Shown one piece after another: positions 1 through 10,492 of a stretch of DNA of 64,000 nucleotides. Position 1 is the stretch's first letter. Each line of letters starts with the position of its first letter. Below the pieces are notes generated by a model, which was given only the letters and a program-made list of their open reading frames with translations, had not been told where the DNA came from and ran no database searches. The stretch lies in the NCBI GenBank assembly GCA_002633025.1, contig NMRB01002146.1, positions 1-64,000 on the forward strand, in the 5' to 3' direction. The stretch comes from Notospermus geniculatus (lineage: Eukaryota > Nemertea > Pilidiophora > Heteronemertea > Lineidae). Position numbers and translations under genes: made by a program.

Positions 1-1436
1 CAGAATTTATGGCTAATTTTTCATTGTTTTTATGGAGTTGTTGAGAAGCCCTGACAGATGAGTAAATTTCTTGAAATCTAAATTGGAACAGAAGTTTTTA
101 CTTGAGATAAGTAGAATCTGCTAGACTGAATGTCTTGCTTTTTCTGAAACCGCATGTAAATTACTGTTAGAATGGATAAAATACGTCGTTGAATTCAGTT
201 TAATGTGGTTTGAAAAACTGAAAAATGTACGGAATAGTAATGGGCACTGCTAACAAGTTGAAAAGAAATGAGTAATTGCACGCTTATTGCAGTCCAACAA
301 GCTAATTTCTTGCAGAGCGAATGCTTTAAGACAACGTGAAAGCACAATATATTGAAATTCTTTCGACCGAGACACTTTTATTTGGATGAAGGTGATCGCC
401 ATTAACAGTGGTTTATTTGTTAAGAAAATTTCGACAGACAGAATATCAGTCAATATAATTTTTAAAAAAAATTTCCTCATCCTAGAGCTACCATTTGTAT
501 TATATTCATTACTTGTGCGTTCGCAGTACAACGCATTAGGCCCTGACAGCTTTTTACGGGTTCACTTCATCATACCTTTTAAGTAATGTTTAATTTATAC
601 AAAGTGGACCCAACGACAGACAAGCTTGACTAATCATCTGATAGAAAACTTCCCATAAAAACTACAGACTATACATGTACTGTATAAAAAATACGGCTGG
701 CGAAAAAGTGAATCAATGTATGCAGACCTCTTCGCACTAGTCACTTTTTACCATTAGCAGTAGCACTCTCCATGAGCTACAAAATGGGTAAGCTTCGCAT
801 CCAAACAAGACAATGCACCCTCCATTTGTGAAACATCTCAAGTAGATGCTCACTGGAATACTAAACATTATTGGCCTCCTCAAGTATAGCAAACAGTCAC
901 CAATGGCTGACATGATTCTGAGATTTTCTAAGTGCCCGTCCGCAGGCCGGGAGTGTGGCCATGAATGTATTTGGGCAGAGGAAATAAGCCAAACGTATTG
1001 GAAATCTCTCAAAGTTAGCCCGAGCATGGCCACGCATCTGTAATGGCGATTTTATGCAACGGAGAATGCAATCACATGTTTTGCATACAGTGGATGACTA
1101 AGAATGAATCTGACTGTGGCTGGAATCGCAACAAGGGGATTTTCTCTTACTACATGGATATGTCTGCCCCTATGGTTTGACAGGAGGTGACCAAGTCAGA
1201 GATAAATTGCTAACATTTTTAGCCAGAAGTGCAGCTCACATCAAAGCAACATATTCCATGGTGTATGGTTAAACACTCAGGAACACGAGAATCCCATTTT
1301 ATGTCTCGCCAGTCGCCAGATGTAACATCATGGTAAATCTATAAGGCTTTATTGATGTAATCGGACTTTTCAGAAAGTTGCTGATCTCACAGCAGATGCG
1401 TTTGGCGTATACAAATATAAACTAATTCCTGCTGGT
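1..1436. other. No recognisable feature
   Basis: AT-rich sequence with only short overlapping ORFs on both strands. I see no splice-bounded coding segment, repeat or RNA gene. If the main minus-strand gene extends past 10.2 kb toward lower coordinates, this could be intron or 3' flank, but nothing here shows that. Confidence 0.4.
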
Positions 1437-1474
1437 CATCCAGCAACTCGATGGTAACCTTCACCATGCGTTAC

Positions 1475-1510
<36 letters not shown>

Positions 1511-2081
1511 GTTACAGGGCGTCTTAACCCTGTTGTGTCCCTGTTTTTGCCGGAGGTATCGAGTCCACGACAGGCTACAGCCCACCACCATGGGGTCTTT
1601 CACTTGCCCTGGCAGAGACACTCAGGTACAACGAACGACGGCATTTAGTCCCGTCCGACAGACCCTTTTCACAATTTGTGCAGCCTTTGCCCGAAGTCGA
1701 ACCCACGCCGACCGTCCAAGTTTGGTGGTCAAGCGCGCTAACCACTCGACCACCGGGCTTACGCACTGGAGACTTGAATCGTGCAGTTGAAAACATCAGA
1801 ATTTTAATCGACACAATGGTAACCTCTACCATGCGTCGCGCTGAAGAATTGAATCGTGCAGTTGAAAACATCAGAATTCAATCGACACAATGGTAACCTC
1901 TACCATGCGTCACGCTGACGAATTGAATCGGGCAGTTGAAAACATCAGAATTCAATCGACAAAATGGTAACCTCTACCATGCGTCACGATGAAGAATTAA
2001 ATCGGGCAGTTGAAAACATCAGAATTCAATGGACACAATGGTAACCTCTACCATGCGTCACGCTGAAGAATTGAATCGCAC
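1437..2081. repeat. 74-bp minisatellite interrupted by a SINE
   Basis: Four near-identical units begin at 1776, 1851, 1925 and 1999 (75, 74, 74, 74 bp). Each carries the words CAGTTGAAAACATCAG and GGTAACCTCTACCATGCGTC. A partial unit starts at 2073. Part of another unit lies at 1449-1470, left of the inserted SINE, so the SINE landed inside the array. Confidence 0.9.
1478..1758 (-). mobile_element. Full-length tRNA-derived SINE with (GAT)n tail
   Basis: Read on the minus strand, the element opens with a tRNA-like head. The A-box-like word TGGTCGAGTGG and the B-box-like word GGTTCGACTTC lie about 40 bp apart. A unique body follows, then a 3' tail of about ten GAT/ATG trinucleotides (plus-strand CAT repeat at 1478-1511). 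The short word TTAC occurs on both flanks and fits a small target-site duplication within the minisatellite. The body shares the GGGCAAGTGAAAGACC word with the other SINEs in this window, so the 3' part is related while the head differs. Pol III promoter activity is inferred from the boxes only. Confidence 0.8.
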
Positions 2082-2922
2082 AGCAGTTGAGTTGTATCAC
2101 ACCTTGATTTTGCACTACGGAAATGGTTCATGCTGTAAACAACTAGTCTGTCTTTACTACTCCACACACCAATCATAAGACACAATAAAAGTCGCGCCTA
2201 ACGACTAGCCATCTTTGATTAACGACACCTTTGGGGACAAATGGGAAACTTATGGACATCAATATGTCCTTCCATTTGTTTTATTACTTTGGGACGGCTC
2301 TAAGTCCACCAAGGCAAACATTACGACATCTTTCCCGCTATTGTGGGGAAGATTTACTAACCACGTAATGTGTGAGATCACCTGGTTCTTGAGGCTTAAT
2401 GTAGCTTTGATGTGTTGACTGTGAGCGTTGAGGGAGTTCGGCTCCTATTACTCTGGTTTCCACAAATATATTTAGGCAGAATGACAAAGGAAGCCAAATA
2501 TATGGAGCACTGAGAGCCCCATAGACAAATATTAAGGTGGATCATCGGAGACTAATTACAAGGTATACTTGGTACTTTGTAGTCAGTCTTTGTTAATCAA
2601 TGGACAGGGATGTGATTTCTAGCTGGTTTTAAATGCCTCGAGATAAAAGGAAAGTGCCAGAGTGACGCTATGCAGATCTACAGTATGCACCATTTTTGGC
2701 CATCATTGAAGTCAATGTTGACTGCTGTGGGTGAAAAACTGAATCCACCACGCAAAACTGACCGTCATTAACCATTTGTGCTTGAGAAGAAAGTCCACTG
2801 AACGGAAGTCCTCAGAACAAAGGCCATGCAACTCAACGGTTATGGTCAGGGTTTGCGATATCACCCTTCCCAATGGCTTAATCCACTAGGACAATGCACC
2901 TACATGTAGACTTTAATTTGAA
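2082..2922. other. No recognisable feature
   Basis: Short ORFs only. No repeat structure, splice-bounded ORF or RNA gene was seen between the minisatellite and the next SINE. Confidence 0.4.
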
Positions 2923-3136
2923 GAGCCCCGATAGCCGAGTGGTCAAGGGGCAGGTCCGGGGTTCGAATCCAGCTCGAGCCATATCGGATATCATTCCTGG
3001 CCCTTAACGCCTGTCGCATGTAAGCCGTGGTGCGTTGTAACTTGTTCCTTTGCAAGGGCAAGTGAAAGACCGTCCAAGCGAATCACATGACTTGCTTGAG
3101 ATGACCTCTACCATAACATATAGGGACAGCAGCATC
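2923..3136 (+). mobile_element. tRNA-derived SINE, head partly deleted
   Basis: The head has a perfect A box (TAGCCGAGTGG) and B box (GGTTCGAATCC) of a Leu/Ser-type tRNA. The anticodon region present in the copies at 6400 and 44923 is missing here. The body contains CCTTTGCAAGGGCAAGTGAAAGACC-type sequence at about 3050-3073 and the 3' word CTTGAGATG(A/G)CCTCT shared with the 44.9-kb copy. Confidence 0.85.
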
Positions 3137-3206
3137 TCTTTCTTGAAAATGAACCCTGATGCTGAGTGCATGTCGATGCATGGCAGCCATTTTCACTCCA
3201 CTATTC

Positions 3207-3468
3207 ACTAAACGTTTCACTCGCTACTAAACGTTTCACTATCTACTGAACGTTTCACTCTCTACTAAACGTTTCACTATCTACTGAACGTTTCACTATC
3301 TACTAAACGTTTCACTATCTACTGAACGTTTCACTAATCTACTAAACGTTTCACTATCTACTGAACGTTTCACTATCTACTAAACGTTTCACTATCTACT
3401 GAACGTTTCACTATCTACTAAACGTTTCACTATCTACTAAACGTTTCACTCTCTACTAAACGTTTCAA
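3207..3468. repeat. 19-bp minisatellite, about 14 units
   Basis: The unit is ACTAAACGTTTCACTATCT. Many units alternate A/G at position 4 (ACTAAACG / ACTGAACG), which gives a 38-bp higher-order period through the middle of the array. One unit near 3334 has an extra base. Confidence 0.93.
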
Positions 3469-6399
3469 TGACATGATTCCCGTTCATTTCAGTGTGTATG
3501 GACGCTGCTTCTCCTGACAGTCATTGACAAATTTATGATAGCAACTGACAAGCACAGTAAATATTGTATGCAACCGACAAGCCGTGTTAAAAAGAGTTCA
3601 CAGCGGTCCATGCAAGTTTGACACAAAAAAATAGTTTAATTGGAGAGTTGCATTCCCTGGGTACGCAATCTGAATCCTAAATATTTAAAATCAGACCTAA
3701 ACCACTCATCCTAATGAAATAAAGCACTTTTGTGGAAAATACAAATTGAATAAACAATGCATTTTGTTTTTATTTTGCATCGGAAGCATGTCAGTAAAAT
3801 GCAAGTTATTAATGAATGTTAGTGAAATGAACAGGTCTGGGCCGCTGATTTTCAATCACAAAAAACGTTTGATGCCAAATTGACGAGTTTCGGATGAATC
3901 AATCGGGTTTTTCAAATAACCTAGTACATGAGTACTGAAGTCAGAACCGAGGTTTTGGCTGTGACATCATTGGATGTACCAAGGCACAAAGTGCTTCTTC
4001 AGTCATGTACTGAAAGGATCTCTCATGAATTTGCGAAATGACTGCTTGTTTTTAAAGATATCAACGTAAATCGCGCCTCTCAAAATACAGCCACCAATAA
4101 CACACACCCATACACGTATCTTGAGTAGAATGGGGGGGGGGATTCCTTTGTTTATGTAGATGACTGTGTGTCCCCAGTTGGTCGGAATAGAAATAACATG
4201 TGTCCCCAGTTGGTCGGTATAGATAAACATGGCTGTCACAAATCCACCAACACTAACATGTATGTTGTCATTTTGCGGGCTTTCCCCTGGGAGGACATCC
4301 GCAATTGGGGACATCCAATTTGCTGATAGGTCCACAGTTGCATGGTGTTTTTTCATACACAACGATTTACACCAAATACTAAAGTATTCCCTCCCCCATA
4401 TTTATATACCCAAAAGAAGTGCGAAATCACGATACTCATAACGTTTGTTCCGGATTTGGTAAGTTTGACAACCATGTTTTTTGGAAGAAGAAAGGATATT
4501 TAATTTAGAACAACCTAGACCTATGAAATGAACATATGTCTACCCCGCTGCCATAAAAACAACATTTATAGCTCCAAGAGACACATGGTGGAATTAATTC
4601 TGAATTATTAATCCAAACACTGCAAATGATTTACCCAACGAACTCGCATCAGACGGCCATAAATGGGGATCTGCATATTTATGGGATGAGACTGGCGGCT
4701 TCATCTGACGGCTAATCTGCAAAGGTACACCATCAACCTGGCCTCATAATCCAAGTTTATTAGCTCGAAGATAGTAAAGCCTAGGTGCCTAATCCAACTT
4801 TGATATCGCATGGTTGGTACGCGATAGGGTTATCAACGCGAATCACTGATCTGGACATGATGATGATCCCTGATGCTTTGTCTGTGACCGACAAGGGCAG
4901 TGACATCGGTTTTGCCAGAATGGCGCAGTGGTAACATCCGCGCTTGTCACTTCTGCGTTGAAGGGTCCGGCACCCAGGCACACCTATTATTGATAGAGCG
5001 CAACTTCTTGATGGTGCAGGCTTCTTCTTGGGCTTAATTTCTTACCTTGCCCAGCCTATACTACATGTATTTTGAGGGAGAAATGTGGTTTTGAAGGCAT
5101 TATTGTTCAGTTACCTTTAAACCCTGCACACGAATGATTCTGGAATACTGTAAACGGCTAATCTGATGACATATGGTAAAATCATGAATATTTTAGTTGT
5201 AATCAAGAGAATGAACACATAAACAGCAATAACAGCGACCTCGGTGATCTTATAATTGGCCAAACATCGATAAAAATGCAATATTTATTAGGCCTATCCT
5301 GATATGTTGTTTTTGCACCCGTCATTCCGAGACATGCAACAGGGAGTGTGGTCACCAACATCTGCGTAAGGAAATAACAACCATGTTTTTCGAGAGACCC
5401 AACTTGCCAATAGCGAATTGCTTTTAGCCCCGTTTTCAGCAGCAAAGTTAGGATTTCTTGGCAGTGACGAGGTAGGGCCTGACAGGTAAAACCAAGGGAG
5501 AGGAGAGACACAATAAAATGGAGAGGGATGAGCTTCATTCGGACGGCAAACCACTGCTTGGGATAGAATCAACTATTAAAATTGGTGCAAATGTTTCTGT
5601 CATTTCGATTGCATTAATTACCACCAATTGGTTCAAATTCACCGCACTGTCTCCTGCATATTCGCTTCGTTTGCCTTCAGCAGTTTTTTCGTCGACGAAA
5701 CCGAAGGAAGACAACTGTTCACAACCATTTTTTCTGTTCATTCAAAAAAGTTCTTCGACAGCAGCAATCTGTGGAGCTTTGTAAGAGAAAACTGATATTA
5801 CAAGAACTTTCACGATAGTCACTATATACGGAGATTACGATGTACATGACATTGCCATTCGGCAGTGGTATCTTTGATCAGGCAAGTATGTGCCAATACC
5901 ATTTGTTGTTCTCCTAATAGTGAACATACCTAGATATAATCCGTCACAACCATGTGACTGGCGTCTGGAAAAAGGTCTACTGCAATACTTGTAGTTCAAA
6001 TTTCAGCTTTCGATGTTTTTGAGAGCCAGATCAAAAATGTGCAATCAAAGTTTTACATAAGAACATGAAAGAATTCCTGTCGAAACAAAATCGCATTACT
6101 CCTATATGGAAAAAAGTTAACTTTGAGGTCGGATTCGGGACTGGAAGGTTTAACAGCTGAACAAACTGTTGCCAGAAATCTTATAAAATATCCCACCGGG
6201 AGTTGTGTTATGAAATACACGATTCTCGTCATCTATTGTCTGTCAAATACAGTACCACAGAGAACTTAGAATCAAAGTGGAATAAAACGTGAGCAGCTGC
6301 CTCTTCGATGGTTAATACAGCTACTTCATTGGTAAAGCAACCGCCGAGTTAAAAGTTCGTACTTTGTAGAGCTGGACAACACGACCAGCCAGAACTGAA
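3469..6399. other. Unassigned stretch with minor repeats
   Basis: It holds a G9 run at about 4133, a 33-bp tandem duplication (4167-4199 and 4200-4231, GTGTCCCCAGTTGGTCGG), and a tRNA-like fragment at 4917-4960 with an A-box-like TGGCGCAGTGG, possibly another SINE head. Overlapping ORFs of 60-119 codons lie on both strands. None has convincing splice sites or a recognisable domain. Confidence 0.4.
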
Positions 6400-6525
6400 G
6401 AGCCCTGATAGCCGAGTGGTTATCACGTTCGCTAAGCAAGCGGCAGGTCCCGGGTTCGAATCCAGCCCGGGCCATCAGATATCATCCCTGGCCTTTCACG
6501 TCCGTCGCATGAGACATGGAGGGAG
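6400..6525 (+). mobile_element. tRNA-derived SINE, 3' truncated
   Basis: Intact Leu/Ser-type tRNA-like head: A box TAGCCGAGTGG, then GCTAAGCAAGCGG, then B box GGTTCGAATCC, followed by CATCCCTGGC and CGTCCGTCGCATG. The same layout recurs at 44923. The match stops at about 6525, before the conserved 3' body. Confidence 0.88.
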
Positions 6526-8010
6526 TTTTCGCAAAGTTCCCGAAACGCCAACGCCAAACCCAGTGTTGCAAAAGGAGCAGTGATGATTCATATCAACATT
6601 CCGAGTGCCTACTACTGACGTTACATTCTACCTCAATCCTCAGTTATATCTGGGACACAGTGTAGAACACTGGAACGAATAAAAGCGTCATAAAACCCTT
6701 CATTACGTTCTCATATTCATCCATGTCATTCCCAGTTACTTCCTTCATTACCCCTCACGGCGGCCAACGGACAAACACCACCGTAGATCAGAACAGAGAC
6801 TGACCTAGGATGTCATATCTCATTTTAATCCCCGTCGCGGGATAATCTTATTACGCTATCATCTTGCTTGAGTTGTCCCAACCTTCATCACCAACATATG
6901 GAGATTTATGCCATAGTCTTGATATTAGAGGGTCCGCCATTACACACGACAAATTGGAGCCTAATGCTTCTAACAATGTCAGTTATAAACACTGTCTGAT
7001 ATTATCTCCTGACTTATGTGCCTCACCATCAGAATATCTACACTTTTGCATATTCATGAGGCCTTTGAAGACTTCGGGTTGGCTTTACAGAAATCAAGGG
7101 GTTTCTGACCACTCATTTATTCCAAATCCACATTACTTGGACGAAGTGCAGATTTGTGAGTGTAATGGTAAATGTTGATATGCTAACTTTAAATTTTTTA
7201 CTGTTCATAGGCTAACTTAAAATTTTCCACTGCAATGTTTAGTGAAATGGTAAATGTTGACAGACTAACTTTAAATTTATGAATTTATTCACCGCCTTTT
7301 CCCATTATTTGAGCATTTGAGCAGTAGGCGCGGAGACTGATGAGGCCTCGCCCAGGCCTGTTGGAAGCAGTTGCCCAAAGAACAAGGGGGTGTCCAAAAA
7401 GGGTCCCTCCATATTTTCTGGGGACCAGGTTGAGTGATGTTCATTTGAGTTTTTGTACCTTGTCCATGCTGGATTTTGAGGCCTAGGGTCTCAATTTGGT
7501 ACACCATGTCGTTAATATGATACCTGAACCATAGTTGACCCCCAAAAACACGTTATAAGAACACCCTGGGCGTAATCATGAAATATGCCGAGATAGACAC
7601 TGATAGTTAATGACCGCACCATCTATAATTAATCAAGCATTCTGCTGTCCCAATCTCAACAGGCGTGAAGATCAAATCAGGCCATTTTTGCCTCATCTTA
7701 TATGTCAGTGGCACTTCTGATTGGCTCGTGTGATTACCTAGCATTGGTCAAACAAGATCGCCAAATTGGACGATGGAGCAAAATCTAATTTTTCTACGTT
7801 GTCTGCCGGTATGATTCAATTATGAGGTAAATGATTGCTTGGCTTGTTCTATGTAATGGCATTAGAAACACCTTATGTTGTGAATAATTGGTATTGAGTA
7901 TGCTAGAGTTCATGCTTCATACATAAGTATTTGTCCCAGTTATCCAATATGTGAAGTTTGGTGATATATCGTAAGCTTTCTGCAGATACGGCTATTCCCT
8001 TGTAACATGC
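6526..8010. other. Unassigned stretch with an AT-rich direct repeat
   Basis: At 7166-7278 the words AAATGTTGA and GCTAACTTTAAATTTTT recur as imperfect direct repeats. The plus ORF at 6864-7178 has no acceptor and no recognisable domain. Nothing else could be supported. Confidence 0.4.
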
Positions 8011-8082
8011 AGTAGTCTCGTGTACACCCCGCGGTGGCGAAACGACTGTTGATCGCCACCGATTGGTATGCGCGAGACTACT
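8011..8082. repeat. 30-bp inverted repeat (hairpin)
   Basis: Arms 8011-8040 and 8053-8082 are imperfect reverse complements (outer part AGTAGTCTCG / CGAGACTACT, inner part GGTGGCGA / TCGCCACC) around a 12-bp loop. It sits 3 bp from a second inverted-repeat element. Confidence 0.85.
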
Positions 8083-8085
8083 ATA

Positions 8086-8242
8086 GATGAGTTTCACTAG
8101 CAGCCATCTTGCCATAAAGTAGGTCATCACCATGGGGATTTCCCTCATTGGTGGATGGGAGAACCAATCACCTGTCATTCTGGAAAAAAATTCCCATGGT
8201 GATGACCTAATTTCGGCAAGATGGTTGCTAGAGGAACTCGTC
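8086..8242. mobile_element. 157-bp palindromic MITE-like element
   Basis: The ends form arms of about 52 bp: 8086-8138 and the reverse complement of 8191-8242. Shared words are CATCTTGCC and TAGGTCATCACCATGGG. The unpaired centre is about 52 bp. It is too short to encode a transposase, and I could not identify a target-site duplication. Confidence 0.75.
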
Positions 8243-9470
8243 AATACGTAGACTATGAAAGTTTCGGCCCAGGGAACACTCTTGATCCAAGAGTCCTGCC
8301 ATCACGTCTTATCATTCCTACTGCAGACCAAGGCAAGGGAAAGCCTGACCATATTGCATCCGCCAGCCACGTTTTTGGCTTCCTGAGCTGATTGTCATGC
8401 TGGTCATGACTGCTTTCCCTGCAATTACGATATCAGATGGGTCCAAAATGTCTGACTGGAAGATGAGGCTTTTTTCCTGTCATCAACTGGTACTTCAGGT
8501 AGCCTACACTTTGCTTTTTTCATCAACAACCAATTTCCACGGAGCAACATTCAGTTGGTTTCATATTCGAAAATAGCTGCAGTGGAGTTAGCTTTTTCCC
8601 TTTTGATCAACGTTACGCAGAACTTGGTGTTTTTTACTTGGTGTTTTTCCTCACTCTAGCAAAGACTCAAACCCTGCATCAGCGTTAAAAGAAGCAACGG
8701 CCAGAAAGATCCTCAGAAAAACAACATGTGGCTTGATACCAATGATGACCCGGGGATGAGAGCTCTGATGGCAAGTTCTGCATTACATCACCACTAATAA
8801 ACCCGGCAACGACCCTGTTGTTTACCTACGCATTTGCCAGCTTACAAGACACCGCCTCGTGACCTCAAAGACCAGGCAAGTCAATCAGAAATGATCTTAG
8901 TTCATCATCCTTTGATTTAGCACAAAACAAACAGAGATTAGACGAGCATTTTGTGTGGTTTAATGGTTGGCCGATGCTCGCGAATCCTGACGAAAGATGA
9001 CAAACTAATCACTGGCAAAAAACGTAGGTCAATCTGATTACAAAGTGATGAATATTTAACCTAGGGCGAACGGCAATGCGGCAGCAAAAAGTTCATTGAA
9101 GATCTAATAACTCGGTGCCATGTTGAAAGAAGTAGAGCAGATAATCTTATTTCATGCGAAAGAAGTCTCTTTTTGATGCCTGTTAAAAAACTGGTGATTA
9201 ATCCATTGACCTGATTAAAAAGTAAACCATTAGACCTGAAGAAGATGCAGTTCAGCTCCACTAACCTCGATATGGACAGTATGGTGATGCGGAGAGAAAG
9301 GATTTTGCACAAAGCAATTATTGCACTGTTGATTCATCAAAGGTGAAATTCTATAGAATGATTATCAACATCGTGACGAGTCTGTTCATAAAGGGTGTGT
9401 ACAGCAGTCACTTACGATGGTCCCTGTCTGGGTGTTTCCTAAAGGGATCAATCAGATGCTGCTATAGTTT
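8243..9470. other. Unassigned stretch
   Basis: No repeat or confident coding segment. On the minus strand an acceptor-like sequence near 8437 opens a frame that continues to about 8250. A possible 23-bp segment at about 9416-9438 is flanked by AG and GTAAGT. Either could be a downstream exon of the main gene, but neither shows the Cys-rich pattern expected next, so I do not call them. Confidence 0.35.
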
Positions 9471-10075
9471 TCTGAACGGTTATAAAAGCAGCTGCTGCTG
9501 TTTCCTGAACTGAATTGATATAGAAGCAGCTGCTGCTGTGTCCTGAACGGATAAAAAAGCAGCTGCTGCTGCTGTGTCCTGAATGAATAAAGAAAGCAAC
9601 TGCTGCTGTGTCCTGAATGGACAGAGAAGCAGCTGCTGGTGTGTCCTGAATGGATATAGAAGCAGCTGCTGCTGTGTCCTGAATGGATAAAAAAGCAGCT
9701 GCTGCTGTGTCCTGAATGGATAAAGAAGCAGCTGCTGCTGTGTCCTGAATGAACAGAGAAGCAGCTGCTGGTGTGTCCTGAATGGATATAGAAGCAGCTG
9801 CTGCTGTGTCCTGAATGGATATAGAAGCAGTAGTGCCCTGAATGGATATAGAAGCAGCTACTGCTTTGTCCTGAATGGATAAAGAGGCAGCGGCTGCTGC
9901 TGTGTCCTGAACGGATAAAGAAGCAGCTGCTGCTGTGTCCTGAATGGATAAAGAAGCAGCGGCTGCTTTGTCCTGAAAGGATACTGAAGCTGTTGCTGCT
10001 GTTTACTAAATAGATAAAGAAGCAGCTGCTTTCCTGGGTGGATATAGAAGCAGCTGCTGTTTTCTGTATCTGCTA
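9471..10075. repeat. 33-bp minisatellite, about 18 units
   Basis: The unit is approximately CCTGAATGGATAAAGAAG followed by CAGCTGCTGCTGTGT. Around 9605-9840 a four-unit (132-bp) higher-order repeat is visible: GACAGAG units with GCTGGTG recur every fourth unit. Because 33 is a multiple of three, frames stay open through it. The minus ORF crossing it (9858-10214) is therefore probably an artefact. It lies in the intron or 3' flank of the main gene, about 170 bp past the last exon found. Confidence 0.93.
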
Positions 10076-10242
10076 TTGTAATGTGCACATTACTCAACTT
10101 GCAGGACCATTGTAAGTTGAGTATTTCGTAATGGTTGAAATTGAAATCACCTTTCAGATAATGTAAACACTGACTTGCACTTGCAGAGGAAAAGAATGGA
10201 ATAGAGACACACATAAGCTGAGGCTAAAAGGCGATGACTTAC

Positions 10243-10492
10243 CATTCTCTAGAAGTAATACTAATCGCCTGGAACAGCTTTTCCGTTGTGGTGATTTGAT
10301 CAATCTCGTAACATCTGATTGCTTCTACAATGCGTTTCTCACTTCCTGGATGCTCCTGATATGATATTCGTATGACCTGTTTCTCTTTGTCTAAATGATA
10401 TGTATATTTGCCTGACAAGTCGTGCCATTTCATATCTCTCTGCCAGAACCATGGTGGAAACTGGTAGTTGATCGTGGCAAATTTCTGGACAT
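10243..10492 (-). CDS. Main gene, exon g (WHDLSGKYTY / RCYEID segment)
   Basis: The 250-bp exon is bounded by acceptor CACGTTTCAG| and donor |GTAAGT. It enters in phase 1 (two bases complete an Asp) and leaves in phase 2 (TG|). It reads FPPWFWQRDMKWHDLSGKYT, then EAIRCYEID and LFQAISITSRE. In this family such a segment precedes a GYxC motif in the next exon, which would start by completing the TG codon. I did not find that exon. I first thought of a WWE domain and dropped it, because the flanking exons fit the DUF family better. Confidence 0.82.

Noticed and set aside
1436-1621. Minus ORF with an Asp run
   Set aside because: The Asp run is the (GAT)n tail of a SINE.
3207-3468. CRISPR-like array
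   Set aside because: Units are contiguous 19-bp repeats without unique spacers in a eukaryotic genome.
4003-4362. 119-codon minus ORF
   Set aside because: It crosses a G-run and a 33-bp tandem duplication; composition not protein-like and no domain.
5203-5538. Minus ORF with a signal-peptide-like start
   Set aside because: Hydrophobic start only; no domain, no splice context, and overlapping ORFs in other frames of similar length.
9858-10214. 118-codon minus ORF with YPFRT repeats
   Set aside because: It is the read-through of a 33-bp minisatellite whose length keeps frames open; no independent coding evidence.
10239-10433. WWE domain in the exon at 10.2-10.5 kb
   Set aside because: WFWQRD and RCYEID recalled WWE, but the phase-matched neighbouring exons and spacing fit the DUF7042-7045 type protein better.
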